From the NCBI GenBank assembly GCA_963791545.1, contig CAWBSR010000018.1, forward strand, positions 1 through 64,000: DNA of 64,000 nucleotides, written 5' to 3'. Made by a program: the position numbers and the translations under genes. The notes under the pieces are model-generated. The model saw nothing but the letters and a program-made list of their open reading frames with translations, did no database searches and was not told where the DNA came from. This document shows, one piece after another, positions 30,578 through 38,778 of the stretch (within the stretch, counting starts at the first letter, position 1; each line of letters begins with the position of its first letter). Origin of the DNA: JALYXV01 sp963791545 (GTDB lineage: Bacteria; Actinomycetota; Acidimicrobiia; Acidimicrobiales; Palsa-688).

Positions 30578-31570
30578 TTGTGCCGGTTTTCGTACTTATC
30601 AGTCCCGCCTACGCTGGCGGGCATTCCTGCCCTGCGTGTCGGCGTATTGATCAAACAGGTCCCCTCCGTGGAAACCCTGTCGCTGGGCCCCGACGGTCGG
30701 TTGAATCGCCAAGGGATGGAGTTGGAGATCAACGCCTATTGCCGCCGGGCCATCGCCCACGGCGTCGAACTGGCCCGCCGAACGGGTGGCACCTGCACCG
30801 TGTTCACCCTCGGACCGCCGTCCGCCGAGGACGCCCTGCGGGAGGCTGTCGCCTGGGGGGCCGACGAGGGCGTCCTCATCACCGACCCCGCCATGGCGGG
30901 TTCCGACACCCTGGCGACGGCCCGGGCCCTGGCCGCCGCCATCGAGCGCCGGGGCCCCTTCGACGTCATCCTGGCGGGACGCAACTCCGTCGATGCCGAC
31001 ACCGGCCAGGTGGGGCCCGAGGTGGCGGAACTTCTCGATCTGCCGTTCCTGGCCGGCGTGAAGGCGATGACGCTGAAATCGGAGACGGTCATGGCCCGCC
31101 TGGAGCTCGATGATGGCTGGGCCGACGCCGAGGTCGACCTGCCCGCCCTGCTCACGACCGCCGAGCGGCTGTGCCCGCCCGCCAAGGTGGACCCGCCCGG
31201 CCGGGCCGCCGTCGATCCCACCCGGCTGCACCGCTTGGCGGCCGCCGACCTGGGCCCCGGCCCTTGGGGGGAGGCGGGCAGCCCGACCCGGGTGGGCGTC
31301 GTACGGGCGCTGCAGGTGGCCCGGCGCCGGTTGGTGCTGGCGGGCCCGCTGCCCGATCAGGTCGCAGAGGCGGTGGCGCTCCTGCGCGACAACGGGGCGC
31401 TGCAGGCGACGTTCGGGCCTCATCGGCCGGCTGAAGCGGGTGTCGTGGCCGATGGCTGGGCAAGGGGGAAAAAGGGGTGGCGGTGCTGCTGGAGCCGGGC
31501 CGGCCCGGCAGCGCCCGTCAGTTGCTGGGGGCGGCCGCCCGGTTGGCTGACGCCCTCAACGGGCACGTGA
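30578..31570 (+). CDS. etfB: Electron-transfer flavoprotein beta subunit
   Basis: ETF beta carries electrons from acyl-CoA and related dehydrogenases with ETF alpha. The conserved start is VGVLIKQVPSVETLSLGPDG, followed by INAYCRRAIAHGVELARRTG, the AMP-binding-type loop AGRNSVDADTGQVGPEVAEL, and PALLTTAERLCPPAK. No ATG or GTG stands before the conserved N-terminus. The frame opens at TTG 30578, and the homology really begins at a CTG (30632), so the start is uncertain. The C-terminus runs 94 bp into the ETF alpha gene. That tail (RCCWSRAGPAAPVSC) is not family-like and suggests either an overlong reading frame or a missed frameshift in the run GGGGGAAAAAGGGG at about 31464-31477. Confidence 0.82.
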   Translation: MCRFSYLSVPPTLAGIPALRVGVLIKQVPSVETLSLGPDGRLNRQGMELEINAYCRRAIAHGVELARRTGGTCTVFTLGPPSAEDALREAVAWGADEGVLITDPAMAGSDTLATARALAAAIERRGPFDVILAGRNSVDADTGQVGPEVAELLDLPFLAGVKAMTLKSETVMARLELDDGWADAEVDLPALLTTAERLCPPAKVDPPGRAAVDPTRLHRLAAADLGPGPWGEAGSPTRVGVVRALQVARRRLVLAGPLPDQVAEAVALLRDNGALQATFGPHRPAEAGVVADGWARGKKGWRCCWSRAGPAAPVSCWGRPPGWLTPSTGT

Positions 31571-32421
31571 CCGGCGTCGCGGAGCGCGGAACAGTCGATG
31601 CCGGCGCCGTCGGGTCCTGGGGGGCCGACGAGCTGGTCGTGGTGGCCGGCGTGGCGGCCGAGGAGGACCTGGCCCGGGCGGTGGCGGAGTGGGCCGAGGA
31701 GCGCAGCCCGTGGGCGGTGCTGGCGCCGGGCACGCTGTGGGGGCGGGAGGTGGCAGGCCGCCTGGCGGCGCGACTCGGCGCCGGCCTGACCGGCGACGCC
31801 GTGGACCTGGCGGTGGACGGGGGACGGCTGGTGGCGTGGAAGCCGGCCTTCGGCGGCCAGCTGGTCGCGGCCATCACCAGTTCCTCGGCCGTTCAGCTGG
31901 TCACCGTCCGTCCCGGTCAGCTGGCCACCCCGCGGCCCCGGGCGAGGCGCACCGTGGCGGTGACCGAGCGCCCGGTGACCCCCCGGGGCCGGGTGCGCCT
32001 CCTCGGCTCGGGCCGCGATGACGACGTGGACCAACTGGCCACCGCCCAGGTAGTCGTCGGTGTCGGCGCCGGGGTCGACCCCGGCCAGTACTGCCAGCTG
32101 CAACCACTGCTCGACGTTCTCGGGGCGGAACTGGCGGCCACCCGCAAGGTCACCGACCAGGGCTGGCAGCCCCGTTCCCGCCAGCTGGGCCTCACCGGGC
32201 GCAGCCTGGCCCCCCGGCTCTACGTGGCGGTGGGACTATCGGGAAAGTTCAACCATCTGGTCGGGGTGCGCGGTGCCGGCATGATCCTGGCCATCAACGC
32301 CGATCCCGCCGCCAAGGTCTTCGGGGCGGCCGACATCGGCATCGTCGGCGACTGGCACGAGGTGGTACCGCAGCTGGCGGCACAGATCGCTCAGGATGGA
32401 AGGAGTGACGTCAGGACATAG
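31477..32421 (+). CDS. etfA: Electron-transfer flavoprotein alpha subunit
   Basis: 314 residues from GTG 31477. N-terminal ETF domain (VAVLLEPGRPGSARQLLGAA). The C-terminal FAD domain shows VGVGAGVDPGQYCQLQPLLD, AATRKVTDQGWQPRSRQLGL, TGRSLAPRLYVAVGLSGKFN, HLVGV and ILAINADPAAKVFGAADIGI. These are the usual FAD-binding elements with Q-x-G-x-T-G and SG-x-x-x-H. It pairs with the etfB gene just upstream and would pass electrons to an ETF:quinone oxidoreductase not seen here. Its 3' end overlaps the convergent lipoprotein gene by 31 bp. Confidence 0.9.
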   Translation: MAVLLEPGRPGSARQLLGAAARLADALNGHVTGVAERGTVDAGAVGSWGADELVVVAGVAAEEDLARAVAEWAEERSPWAVLAPGTLWGREVAGRLAARLGAGLTGDAVDLAVDGGRLVAWKPAFGGQLVAAITSSSAVQLVTVRPGQLATPRPRARRTVAVTERPVTPRGRVRLLGSGRDDDVDQLATAQVVVGVGAGVDPGQYCQLQPLLDVLGAELAATRKVTDQGWQPRSRQLGLTGRSLAPRLYVAVGLSGKFNHLVGVRGAGMILAINADPAAKVFGAADIGIVGDWHEVVPQLAAQIAQDGRSDVRT

Positions 32422-33302
32422 GCGGTGTTGCTGGCGATCGAGTAACCGGTTATCCCACCGGTTGCCGCCACGATGGACTCCACGGGCAGCCGTAGCGAGG
32501 GCGCGTAATAGTCGGTCTCGCCGATGACGAGGCTGGTGCCGGAGAGCGTCAGTTTGCTCTGGACGAGGTAGGTGCTGACCTTGGTGCCGGCGACCGATAC
32601 CGATGCTGTGCCCGCGATCCGGCCGGTGAGCATGAGGGTGCTGGCCGAGGACCCCGAGCCGCAGGTCGCCTGGCCCGAGAACGATTTGCCGACCGCGGGT
32701 GGCCACGGAGGGAACGGCACCGGCGTATCGAACGCGCAGGTGGTCCCGAATACGGTCTCCGACGTGAGAAACACGCCGGACCCGTTGAACACCAGGTTGG
32801 CGGTAGTCGAGGAGTTGACCCACTGCTCCGTTCCCGGCCCGGTCGCGGTCACCGTGAGCGTGCTCTGGGCAGGCACGGTCTGAGGAGTGGTCGTGGTTCC
32901 GGTCGTCAGTACTGAGGTCCCGCCGCCGTTGTAATGGTAGGTGCCGGTGGCCGCGGGTCCCGGGCCACTGGCGGGGGGCGCCGTCGGCCTGGGCACCGTG
33001 GCCGCGGTGGTGGCCGTCGGGCCCGACGGCTTGGTGGGGGCCGGGGCCCCGCCCGGCGCGGACGTGGTACCCGGTCCCGCGGCGGGCGGGCCGCCGTTCG
33101 CCACCGATGCCGAGGCCGATGCGCCGGCTGCTCCGGCCCCGGGCGCCCCGCTGTCGGCGGGGGCCTGTACCCCGCCACCGGTGCGCGCCCCGAGTGTGAG
33201 ACTCTTTTTCCCCCCTGATCCTGAGGAGCAGGCCACCGACGCGGCACTGATCCCGATGGCCAAGGCGGCGACGGCAAGGCGTCGCGATGCGAAGAGACCC
33301 AT
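32391..33302 (-). CDS. Putative secreted lipoprotein, unknown
   Basis: 303 residues. The N-terminus is a lipoprotein signal: LAVAALAIGISAASVAC with the lipobox SVAC ending at Cys 25, so the mature protein would be lipid-anchored outside the membrane. A Gly/Ala/Pro/Thr-rich linker (about residues 40-115) follows. The C-terminal part is beta-rich, with repeated TLTVTATGPG and TGRIAGTASVSVAGTKVSTY motifs and two cysteines (FGTTCAFD and ATCGSG) that may form a disulfide. No catalytic motif or named family is recognised. It is convergent with and slightly overlapping etfA. Confidence 0.75.
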   Translation of the reverse strand: MGLFASRRLAVAALAIGISAASVACSSGSGGKKSLTLGARTGGGVQAPADSGAPGAGAAGASASASVANGGPPAAGPGTTSAPGGAPAPTKPSGPTATTAATVPRPTAPPASGPGPAATGTYHYNGGGTSVLTTGTTTTPQTVPAQSTLTVTATGPGTEQWVNSSTTANLVFNGSGVFLTSETVFGTTCAFDTPVPFPPWPPAVGKSFSGQATCGSGSSASTLMLTGRIAGTASVSVAGTKVSTYLVQSKLTLSGTSLVIGETDYYAPSLRLPVESIVAATGGITGYSIASNTAYVLTSLLPS

Positions 33303-33502
33303 ACCTGTTTGTCGGCATTTGGCGCTGGTACCCGCAGGGCATTTGGCCTAAGCCGTCCCTAAAGTTCTAACTTCCCGGTGCAGGAATGAACCATCCCTTT
33401 GGCGAATCTGAAGTGGCGTTGCGAACGTCGCGGCATTCCGACCAGGAGGGCACGGGTCCCCATAGGAGCTCGGGGCGACAGCGCGCGGCCGGGGGCCGCC
33501 TG

Positions 33503-34687
33503 ATGGCGAGGGTGGTCCTGGCCCAGCTCGTGATCGCGGCGCTGGCGGTGACCCTCGTGACCCGGCAGTTGGTTCGCAGTCCCACGACGCCGGTGGCGTT
33601 GAAAACCGCTCACCCGGCCGCCGCCAGCGGGACCTCTCTTCCGCCCACCGTCAAAGCCCCTCCCTCGCCTGCGACCACCACGTCCGTCGTCCCCGCCGTG
33701 GCTCCCATGGCGCAACTCCACGCTCCCAGTGCCATCGTGAGCCTGGCGGCGCCGTTGACAGCGTCGCAGTTGAAGTCGATCAAAGCCCAGCGGGGCGTCG
33801 ACGCGGCCGAGGTGGTCGATGTCGGCACGGTCGGCTTCGCCGGTGCGCCTGCGGTCACCCTGGGAGTCGATCCGGGGACGTTCCGCGACTTCACCCCGTC
33901 GGTGACCGCGGCCTCGGACCAGTTGTGGCAATACATCGCCTCGGGCAGCGTGGCGTCGTCATTCGACATGGCCCGCGACCGCAAGCTGACCCTCGGCGTC
34001 GACGCCGCGGTCGCCGCGGTCGGCGGCGGGGCGACCACCAGGCACTGGCTGGGAGCGTTCATGTCGGTTGGTCTGCCCGGTGTCGACCTGGTCGTGAGCC
34101 GGCCGACGAGCGGCGCCTTGGGGCTGGCCCCCAACACCGGCCTGGTCGTGAGCGCGCCTGCACTTGACCCGTTGGTGCTGCAGAAGTCGATCAAGGCGAT
34201 ATTGCCCGGTGCGTCGGTGGTGCTCATGCGCCCGGGCCTGGGGCTGGGTACCTCGGGCGGGGGAACGGGCCTGGTCACCACCGCGCAGCTGTCGACCGCC
34301 CTGACGGCGGCGCTGAGCCGGGTCGGCAAGCTCTATGTCTGGGGCGCCACCGGGCCCGACTCCTTCGACTGCTCGGGGCTGGTGGGATGGTCGTTCGCGG
34401 CGGCGGGGGTCAATCTCCCCCGGACCGCGGCCCAGCAGGCCCTGGCCGGGCCCGCGGTGCCGCTCAACAAGATCCAACCCGGGGATCTCCTGTTCTGGGC
34501 GTGGGACCCGGCCGATCCCGGGTTCATCGACCACGTGGCGATCTATCTCGGCGGCGGCAAGATGATCGAAGCCCCCTTCACCGGAGCCTCGGTGCACGTG
34601 GTGGCGGTGGAGAACTCGCACCTGGTGGGTGCGGTACGCATCAATCCTGCCGTGGCGGCCCGGTTGGGCAGCCCGTGGCAGCGGTAG
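33503..34687 (+). CDS. NlpC/P60-family cell-wall hydrolase
   Basis: About 394 residues from ATG 33503 (MARVVLAQLVIAALAVTLVT, a signal anchor); an ATG at 33386 adds 39 non-conserved residues. The C-terminal NlpC/P60 domain has LYVWGATGPDSFDCSGLVGW with the catalytic Cys, GDLLFWAWDP, and DHVAIYLGGGKMIEAP with the catalytic His. A preceding segment of about 240 residues (VSLAAPLTASQLKSIKAQRG, GAFMSVGLPGVDLVVSRP) is unfamiliar and probably wall-binding or structural. These enzymes cut peptidoglycan stems. The gene is monocistronic, beside a short unknown gene on the other strand. Confidence 0.88.
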   Translation: MARVVLAQLVIAALAVTLVTRQLVRSPTTPVALKTAHPAAASGTSLPPTVKAPPSPATTTSVVPAVAPMAQLHAPSAIVSLAAPLTASQLKSIKAQRGVDAAEVVDVGTVGFAGAPAVTLGVDPGTFRDFTPSVTAASDQLWQYIASGSVASSFDMARDRKLTLGVDAAVAAVGGGATTRHWLGAFMSVGLPGVDLVVSRPTSGALGLAPNTGLVVSAPALDPLVLQKSIKAILPGASVVLMRPGLGLGTSGGGTGLVTTAQLSTALTAALSRVGKLYVWGATGPDSFDCSGLVGWSFAAAGVNLPRTAAQQALAGPAVPLNKIQPGDLLFWAWDPADPGFIDHVAIYLGGGKMIEAPFTGASVHVVAVENSHLVGAVRINPAVAARLGSPWQR

Positions 34688-34691
34688 TTCT

Positions 34692-34892
34692 CTAAGAGGC
34701 CAAGCCCAGGGTCTCGCCGTTGACGGCCTCGACCTGGTAGCCCCGGGATCGCCAGGTGGCGGCCTCGGACAGCGCGTCACGGCCCGCCAGGATGACCACT
34801 ACCTGGCCGCTGGGGCGTCGCACCACGTGCGCGGGACGAGCGAGTGTCGCCGCCGCGCCGGCCGTCACCGCCATGACACTCGCTGTTGCCAT
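34692..34892 (-). CDS. Small protein, 66 residues, unknown
   Basis: ATG 34892 with a clear ribosome site (GAGGAGG, 6 bases upstream) makes this a real gene. The first 20 residues (MATASVMAVTAGAAATLARP) are Ala-rich and weakly hydrophobic. The rest (VVRRPSGQVVVILAGRDALS, EAATWRSRGYQVEAVNGETL) could be a small alpha/beta fold. Family not recognised. It is convergent with the NlpC/P60 gene, 4 bp from its stop, and divergent from the aldehyde dehydrogenase gene. Confidence 0.6.
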   Translation of the reverse strand: MATASVMAVTAGAAATLARPAHVVRRPSGQVVVILAGRDALSEAATWRSRGYQVEAVNGETLGLAS

Positions 34893-35019
34893 CACTGGCC
34901 TCCTCGATCGCTGTTCACCTATTACAGAGTCGGCAGATACCCACCTGATACTTGAGTCACCCGGGACGGTCGGAGCATTTTTCGGGTCTTCGCGCCGCGG
35001 GCCGCCGGTAGAGTCCGCT

Positions 35020-36444
35020 ATGGCAATCGACGAGCGGGACCGGCTGTACATCGACGGGCAATGGGTGCCCTCGACCGGGACGGGCGCCATCGAGGTGGTC
35101 AATGCCGCCACCGAGGAAGTGATGGGGCGGATCCCCGACGGCACGGCGGCCGACGTCGATCGGGCGGTGGCCGCGGCCCGGGCCGCCTTCGGGGCGTGGT
35201 CGGCGACCGACCGCGAAGCGCGGGCCAAGTACCTCCGGCGCATCACCGAAGGGCTGCAGGGCCGGATGATGGAGATTGCCACCGTCATCGCCCAGGAGGT
35301 CGGCATGCCCATCAACCTGGCCACGATCATCCAGGCAGGGCTGCCCATCATGACCTTTGGCTCCATGGGCGACCTGCTCGACACCTTCGTGTTCGAGGAG
35401 CGCCTCGGCAACTCCCTCGTCGTCCGGGAGCCGGTCGGCGTGGTGGCGGCCATCACGCCGTGGAACTACCCCCTTCATCAAGTGGCCGCCAAGGTCGCCC
35501 CGGCCCTGGCGGCTGGGTGCACGGTGGTCGTCAAGCCGTCCGAGGTGGCGCCGCTCAGCGCCTTCCTCCTGGCCGAGGTGGTCGACGGCGCGGGACTGCC
35601 GCCGGGCGTGTTCAACCTGGTCTCCGGGGTGGGGCCGGTAGCGGGCGAGGCCCTGGCCGGCCATGGCGACGTCGACATGGTGAGCTTCACCGGCTCCGGC
35701 CGTTCCGGGTTGCGGGTGAGCCAGCTGGCCGCGGCCTCGGTGAAACGGGTGACGCTGGAGTTGGGAGGCAAGAGCCCCAACGTGATCCTCGACGACGCCG
35801 ACCTGGTCCACGCGGTGCGAGACGGGATGGCCAAGGCGTTCATCAACTCCGGTCAAACCTGTTCCGCGCTGACCCGGATGATCGTGCCCCGGTCCCGGCT
35901 GGCCGAAGTCGAGGCGCTGGCGGTCGAGGCCGCCGCCAGTTACACCCCCGGCGACCCGATGACCCCGGGGACCCGGCTCGGCCCCTTGGCCAGCGCCGCC
36001 CAACTGGCGCGCGTCCGGGGGTACATCCAGGCGGGCCTCGACGGGGGCGCCCGCTTGCTCTGCGGTGGCGTCGAGCCGCCCTCCGGGTTGGAGCGCGGCT
36101 ATTTCGTCCGCCCGACCGTGTTCTCTGACGTCGATCCGGACTCGGTCCTGGCCCAGGAGGAGGTTTTCGGTCCCGTGCTCGCCATCCTCGCCTACGACAC
36201 CGAGGACCAGGCGGTCGAGATCGCCAACCACACCGTCTACGGGCTGGCCGCCGGCGTGTGGGCGGGCGACGAGGACCGGGCCCTGGCGGTGGCCCGCCGG
36301 CTGCGGGCCGGCCAGGTCGAGGTGAATGGAGGATCGTTCAACCCCCTCGCCCCCTTCGGCGGCTACAAGCAGTCGGGCAACGGCCGCGAGCTGGGTCGCT
36401 TCGGGTTCGAGGAGTTCCTGGAGGTCAAGTCGTTGCAGCTGTGA
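35020..36444 (+). CDS. Aldehyde dehydrogenase (NAD(P)-dependent)
   Basis: 474 residues, standard ALDH length. The coenzyme-binding motif is AAITPWNYPL (N149), with VVVKPSEVAP after it. The general base Glu is in LELGGKSPN (E247), the nucleophile Cys in INSGQTCSA (C281), and the C-terminal part has EEVFGPVLAILAY and PFGGYKQSGNGRELG. All catalytic residues are present. The sequence resembles broad-substrate aldehyde dehydrogenases, and the aldehyde cannot be named. The start is ATG 35020 (MAIDERDRLYIDGQWV). An unusual double stem-loop follows the stop. Confidence 0.92.
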   Translation: MAIDERDRLYIDGQWVPSTGTGAIEVVNAATEEVMGRIPDGTAADVDRAVAAARAAFGAWSATDREARAKYLRRITEGLQGRMMEIATVIAQEVGMPINLATIIQAGLPIMTFGSMGDLLDTFVFEERLGNSLVVREPVGVVAAITPWNYPLHQVAAKVAPALAAGCTVVVKPSEVAPLSAFLLAEVVDGAGLPPGVFNLVSGVGPVAGEALAGHGDVDMVSFTGSGRSGLRVSQLAAASVKRVTLELGGKSPNVILDDADLVHAVRDGMAKAFINSGQTCSALTRMIVPRSRLAEVEALAVEAAASYTPGDPMTPGTRLGPLASAAQLARVRGYIQAGLDGGARLLCGGVEPPSGLERGYFVRPTVFSDVDPDSVLAQEEVFGPVLAILAYDTEDQAVEIANHTVYGLAAGVWAGDEDRALAVARRLRAGQVEVNGGSFNPLAPFGGYKQSGNGRELGRFGFEEFLEVKSLQL

Positions 36445-36450
36445 CGGCCT

Positions 36451-36540
36451 GCTTTGGGCGTTGTTCATGTCTTTGGGTGTGGCGAGTCCCGGATATACCG
36501 GGATACGGCACGCCCAAAGAGCTAAAGCACGCCCAAAAGC
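36451..36540. terminator. Nested inverted repeats between convergent genes (candidate bidirectional terminator)
   Basis: Outer arms GCTTTGGGCG (36451-36460) and CGCCCAAAAGC (36530-36540) enclose inner arms CTTTGGGTGTG (36471-36481) and CACGCCCAAAG (36509-36519), which in turn flank a small CCCGG/CCGGG hairpin. Arm similarity lets the pieces pair in more than one way. Located between the aldehyde dehydrogenase stop and the stop of the convergent lipoprotein gene. Confidence 0.55.
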
Positions 36541-36546
36541 CCGGGC

Positions 36547-37143
36547 TCAGCCCGGGGCAGTGGTAGTCGTGGCGCAGGCTTTGAATCCGAAGCCGGAGAG
36601 GGCCTGGTCATGGGCCGCCTGGTCCGGGTCCACGGCGGCCGCCGAGAAGGTGTCGAGCGCCTGTTGGGCGGCGGTGGCGTTGCCCTGGTCGGCGTGCACC
36701 GCGTTGAGGAAGGCGTGGGCAGCGGCGTCCTCGACCCGGGTCGGGGCGATGAGGTTCTGCTGCAACACCGTGGCGTCGGAGGGCGCCGCGGGCAGGTTGG
36801 CCAGGCGTTGCAGGGCTGGGTCGAGCACGTTCAGCGTCGCCTGGATGTAGATGGCGGCCTCGGTGGGGCCAGCCGTGGGGGAGGGCGCCGGTAGGGCGTT
36901 GATCTGCGAGGTGGTGTCGCGGCAGATGGCGTCGGCCTGGGTGACGAAGTCCGCCTTGCTGAGCGGCGCACTCCTGGACGTGGAGGAGGCGGAGGTGGTG
37001 GTGATGGCGGCGGCGGTGATGGTCGTCGTCGTCGTGGCACTACTGGCGATCCCCCCACCGCCACCGCTTCCGCCGCCGCGGCAGCCTGCGGGAAGGGCCA
37101 CCGCCGCCAGGAGCAGAACAGCTCGGACCCCGTGGCGTGGCAT
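36547..37143 (-). CDS. Small lipoprotein, unknown
   Basis: 198 residues. The signal sequence VRAVLLLAAVALPAGC ends in a lipobox (PAGC, Cys 21), followed by a Gly-rich then Thr-rich spacer. The conserved part begins FVTQADAICRDTTSQINALP and is all-helical to FKACATTT, with one Cys near each end that could bridge. I recall this FVxxADAxC...C domain as common in actinobacterial lipoproteins of unknown role. It is the next gene after cbiX on the same strand (24 bp gap) but looks unrelated to cobalamin synthesis. Confidence 0.7.
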   Translation of the reverse strand: MPRHGVRAVLLLAAVALPAGCRGGGSGGGGGIASSATTTTTITAAAITTTSASSTSRSAPLSKADFVTQADAICRDTTSQINALPAPSPTAGPTEAAIYIQATLNVLDPALQRLANLPAAPSDATVLQQNLIAPTRVEDAAAHAFLNAVHADQGNATAAQQALDTFSAAAVDPDQAAHDQALSGFGFKACATTTTAPG

Positions 37144-37167
37144 CGGGCGCAGGGTACTGGGCCGGGG

Positions 37168-38031
37168 TCAGTGGTCGTGGCGGTGGGGTTGGATCGCGAG
37201 GGGGGCGCCCACCCGGTCCTCGTAGCCGGGAAAGGCCACCCGGTAGGTGCACAGGTCGCAGTTCATGCGCACATCGCCTTCTTGCGCCTCGTGGTAGCGG
37301 GCCAGCACCAGCCGGGCCAGGCGGGCATCGGGCCCCATCTCGGACCCGGTGCGGACCTCGAGGGCGGGATGGGTGGCCGCCCATTGGCGGGCCTGGGCGC
37401 CGATGCGGTCCACCAGCACGCCGGTGAACAGGAAGTAGGGAACAACGGCGATCCTGCGGGCGCCCAGCCTCCGGCAGCGTTCCAGGGTGGCGGGGACCGA
37501 GGGCGGGGCCAGCGACACGAACGCGGGCTCCACCCACTCCGCCAACTGGCGGTCCGAGAGGAGCCGCCCGACCTTGTACAGGTCGGCATTGGCGTCGGGG
37601 TCGCTGGAACCGCGGCTGACGACGATGACCGCCGTCTCCTGGGTGGGCCAGCCGGCGGTGGCCGCCCCGATACGCTCGGCCGCCACCTCCAGCGGGGCGG
37701 GGTGGATGCCCAGTTCCCGGGCGTAGGAGAACGTCACGCCGGGGTGGACCTGGCGGGCCCGGGCCAAGGTGGCGGGGCCGTCGTTCTTCATGTGCCCGGC
37801 TCCCAGCAGGACCAGCGGGACCGCGACCACGCTGGTGGCGCCCGCCTCGACGAGGCGGGCCACCGCGGTGGCGAGATCGGGTTCGGCCAGCTCGATGAAG
37901 CCACACCCGAGGCGCAGGTCCGGTGCCTCCCGCTGCACGGCATCGGCGAACTCCCAGTAGGCGGCCACGCCCGGCGCCGACCGGCTGCCGTGGCCGACCA
38001 GCATCAGGGCCGGGGCGGGCGCGTCAGCCAC
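37168..38031 (-). CDS. cbiX: Sirohydrochlorin cobaltochelatase (CbiX, long form)
   Basis: About 287 residues from GTG 38031; a GTG at 38046 is also possible. CbiX inserts Co2+ into sirohydrochlorin, the early-insertion entry to cobalamin. Two chelatase halves are visible: LMLVGHGSRSAPGVAAYWEF and VPLVLLGAGHMKNDGP in the first, VIVVSRGSSDPDANADLYKV and VVPYFLFTGVLVDRI in the second, with metal-ligand His residues in GHGSR and GAGHMKND. The C-terminal tail MNCDLCTYRVAFPGYEDRVG ends in HRHDH, a Cys- and His-rich metal-binding extension found in long CbiX forms. It overlaps cobH by 8 bp and closes the first cobalamin operon. Confidence 0.9.
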   Translation of the reverse strand: MADAPAPALMLVGHGSRSAPGVAAYWEFADAVQREAPDLRLGCGFIELAEPDLATAVARLVEAGATSVVAVPLVLLGAGHMKNDGPATLARARQVHPGVTFSYARELGIHPAPLEVAAERIGAATAGWPTQETAVIVVSRGSSDPDANADLYKVGRLLSDRQLAEWVEPAFVSLAPPSVPATLERCRRLGARRIAVVPYFLFTGVLVDRIGAQARQWAATHPALEVRTGSEMGPDARLARLVLARYHEAQEGDVRMNCDLCTYRVAFPGYEDRVGAPLAIQPHRHDH

Positions 38032-38599
38032 GGGCCAGCCGCACAATGGCGTTGCAGGCCGCGGCGGCGGCCGCCGATCCGCCCTTGTCGCCGGTGTTGG
38101 CGATCACGGGAAGCGGGCTGTACAAGGCCCGGGCTTTGGCGGCCGCGGCACCGACAAAGCCGACCGGGAGGGCGATGATGGCGGCGGGGGCGAAGATCCC
38201 GGCGGCGGCCAGGTCGAGCGCCTCGTCGAGGGCGCTCGGGGCGCAGCCGATGACGACCAGGGCGCCCGCCGGGTGGCGCTCGGCGGCCAATCTCATGGCG
38301 GCCGCGCTCCGGGTGCCGGGGCCGCCGCCGACCGCCTCGGCCAGGTAGCAGTGGGTTTCGACCCCGGTGATGCCGGCCCGGGTCATCTCGACATCGGTGA
38401 CCACGGGGTTCCCCGCCACGATCGCCCCCACGGCCGCCGCCACCACCGACTCCGGGGCCACCAGGGTGGCCGCGTACTCCAGGTCGGCGGTGGCGTGGAT
38501 GACCCGGGCGACCACGGCCCGGGTGCCCGGGCTGAGGTGGTTCAGGTCGATGCGGGTCGCCAGGATCTGATAGCTCTCGGCCTCGATAGGGTGGATCAA
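38024..38599 (-). CDS. cobH: Precorrin-8X / cobalt-precorrin-8 methylmutase
   Basis: 191 residues. CobH/CbiC moves the C11 methyl to C12 to give hydrogenobyrinate or cobyrinate. Family signals: VARVIHATADLEYA (catalytic His in VIHATAD), VTDVEMTRAGI, TRSAAAMRLAA and GFVGAAAAKARAL with a Gly-rich cofactor-independent pocket. The start is a TTG at 38599 (LIHPIEAESYQIL), with GAGGAA upstream and overlapping the ferredoxin stop (TTGA). The operon's overlapping style supports this start. Confidence 0.92.
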   Translation of the reverse strand: MIHPIEAESYQILATRIDLNHLSPGTRAVVARVIHATADLEYAATLVAPESVVAAAVGAIVAGNPVVTDVEMTRAGITGVETHCYLAEAVGGGPGTRSAAAMRLAAERHPAGALVVIGCAPSALDEALDLAAAGIFAPAAIIALPVGFVGAAAAKARALYSPLPVIANTGDKGGSAAAAAACNAIVRLARG

Positions 38600-38778
38600 G
38601 GGTTCCTCAGTTCGGTGATGGCGTCGGTCGGGCAGATCTCCAGGCACGCCCCGCAGCCGCTGCAACGGGCGTCGATCACCGCGGGCCGCTTCGGTGCCGC
38701 CACCAGGGCCCGGGCGGGGCAGGTGATGAGGCACTGCCCGCAGGCGGTGCAGCGGTCGTCGATGGCGACGGTGGTCAT
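38596..38778 (-). CDS. Two-[4Fe-4S] ferredoxin in the cobalamin operon
   Basis: 60 residues with two complete clusters: CTACGQCLITCP and CSGCGACLEICP. It is embedded in the operon with 4-bp overlaps on both sides (ATGA with cbiG/cobJ upstream, TTGA with cobH downstream), so it is co-translated with corrin-ring genes. It probably supplies electrons to a reductive step of corrin synthesis, for instance cobalt reduction before adenosylation or a reductase such as CbiJ, but the partner is not shown by the sequence. Confidence 0.9.
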   Translation of the reverse strand: MTTVAIDDRCTACGQCLITCPARALVAAPKRPAVIDARCSGCGACLEICPTDAITELRNP

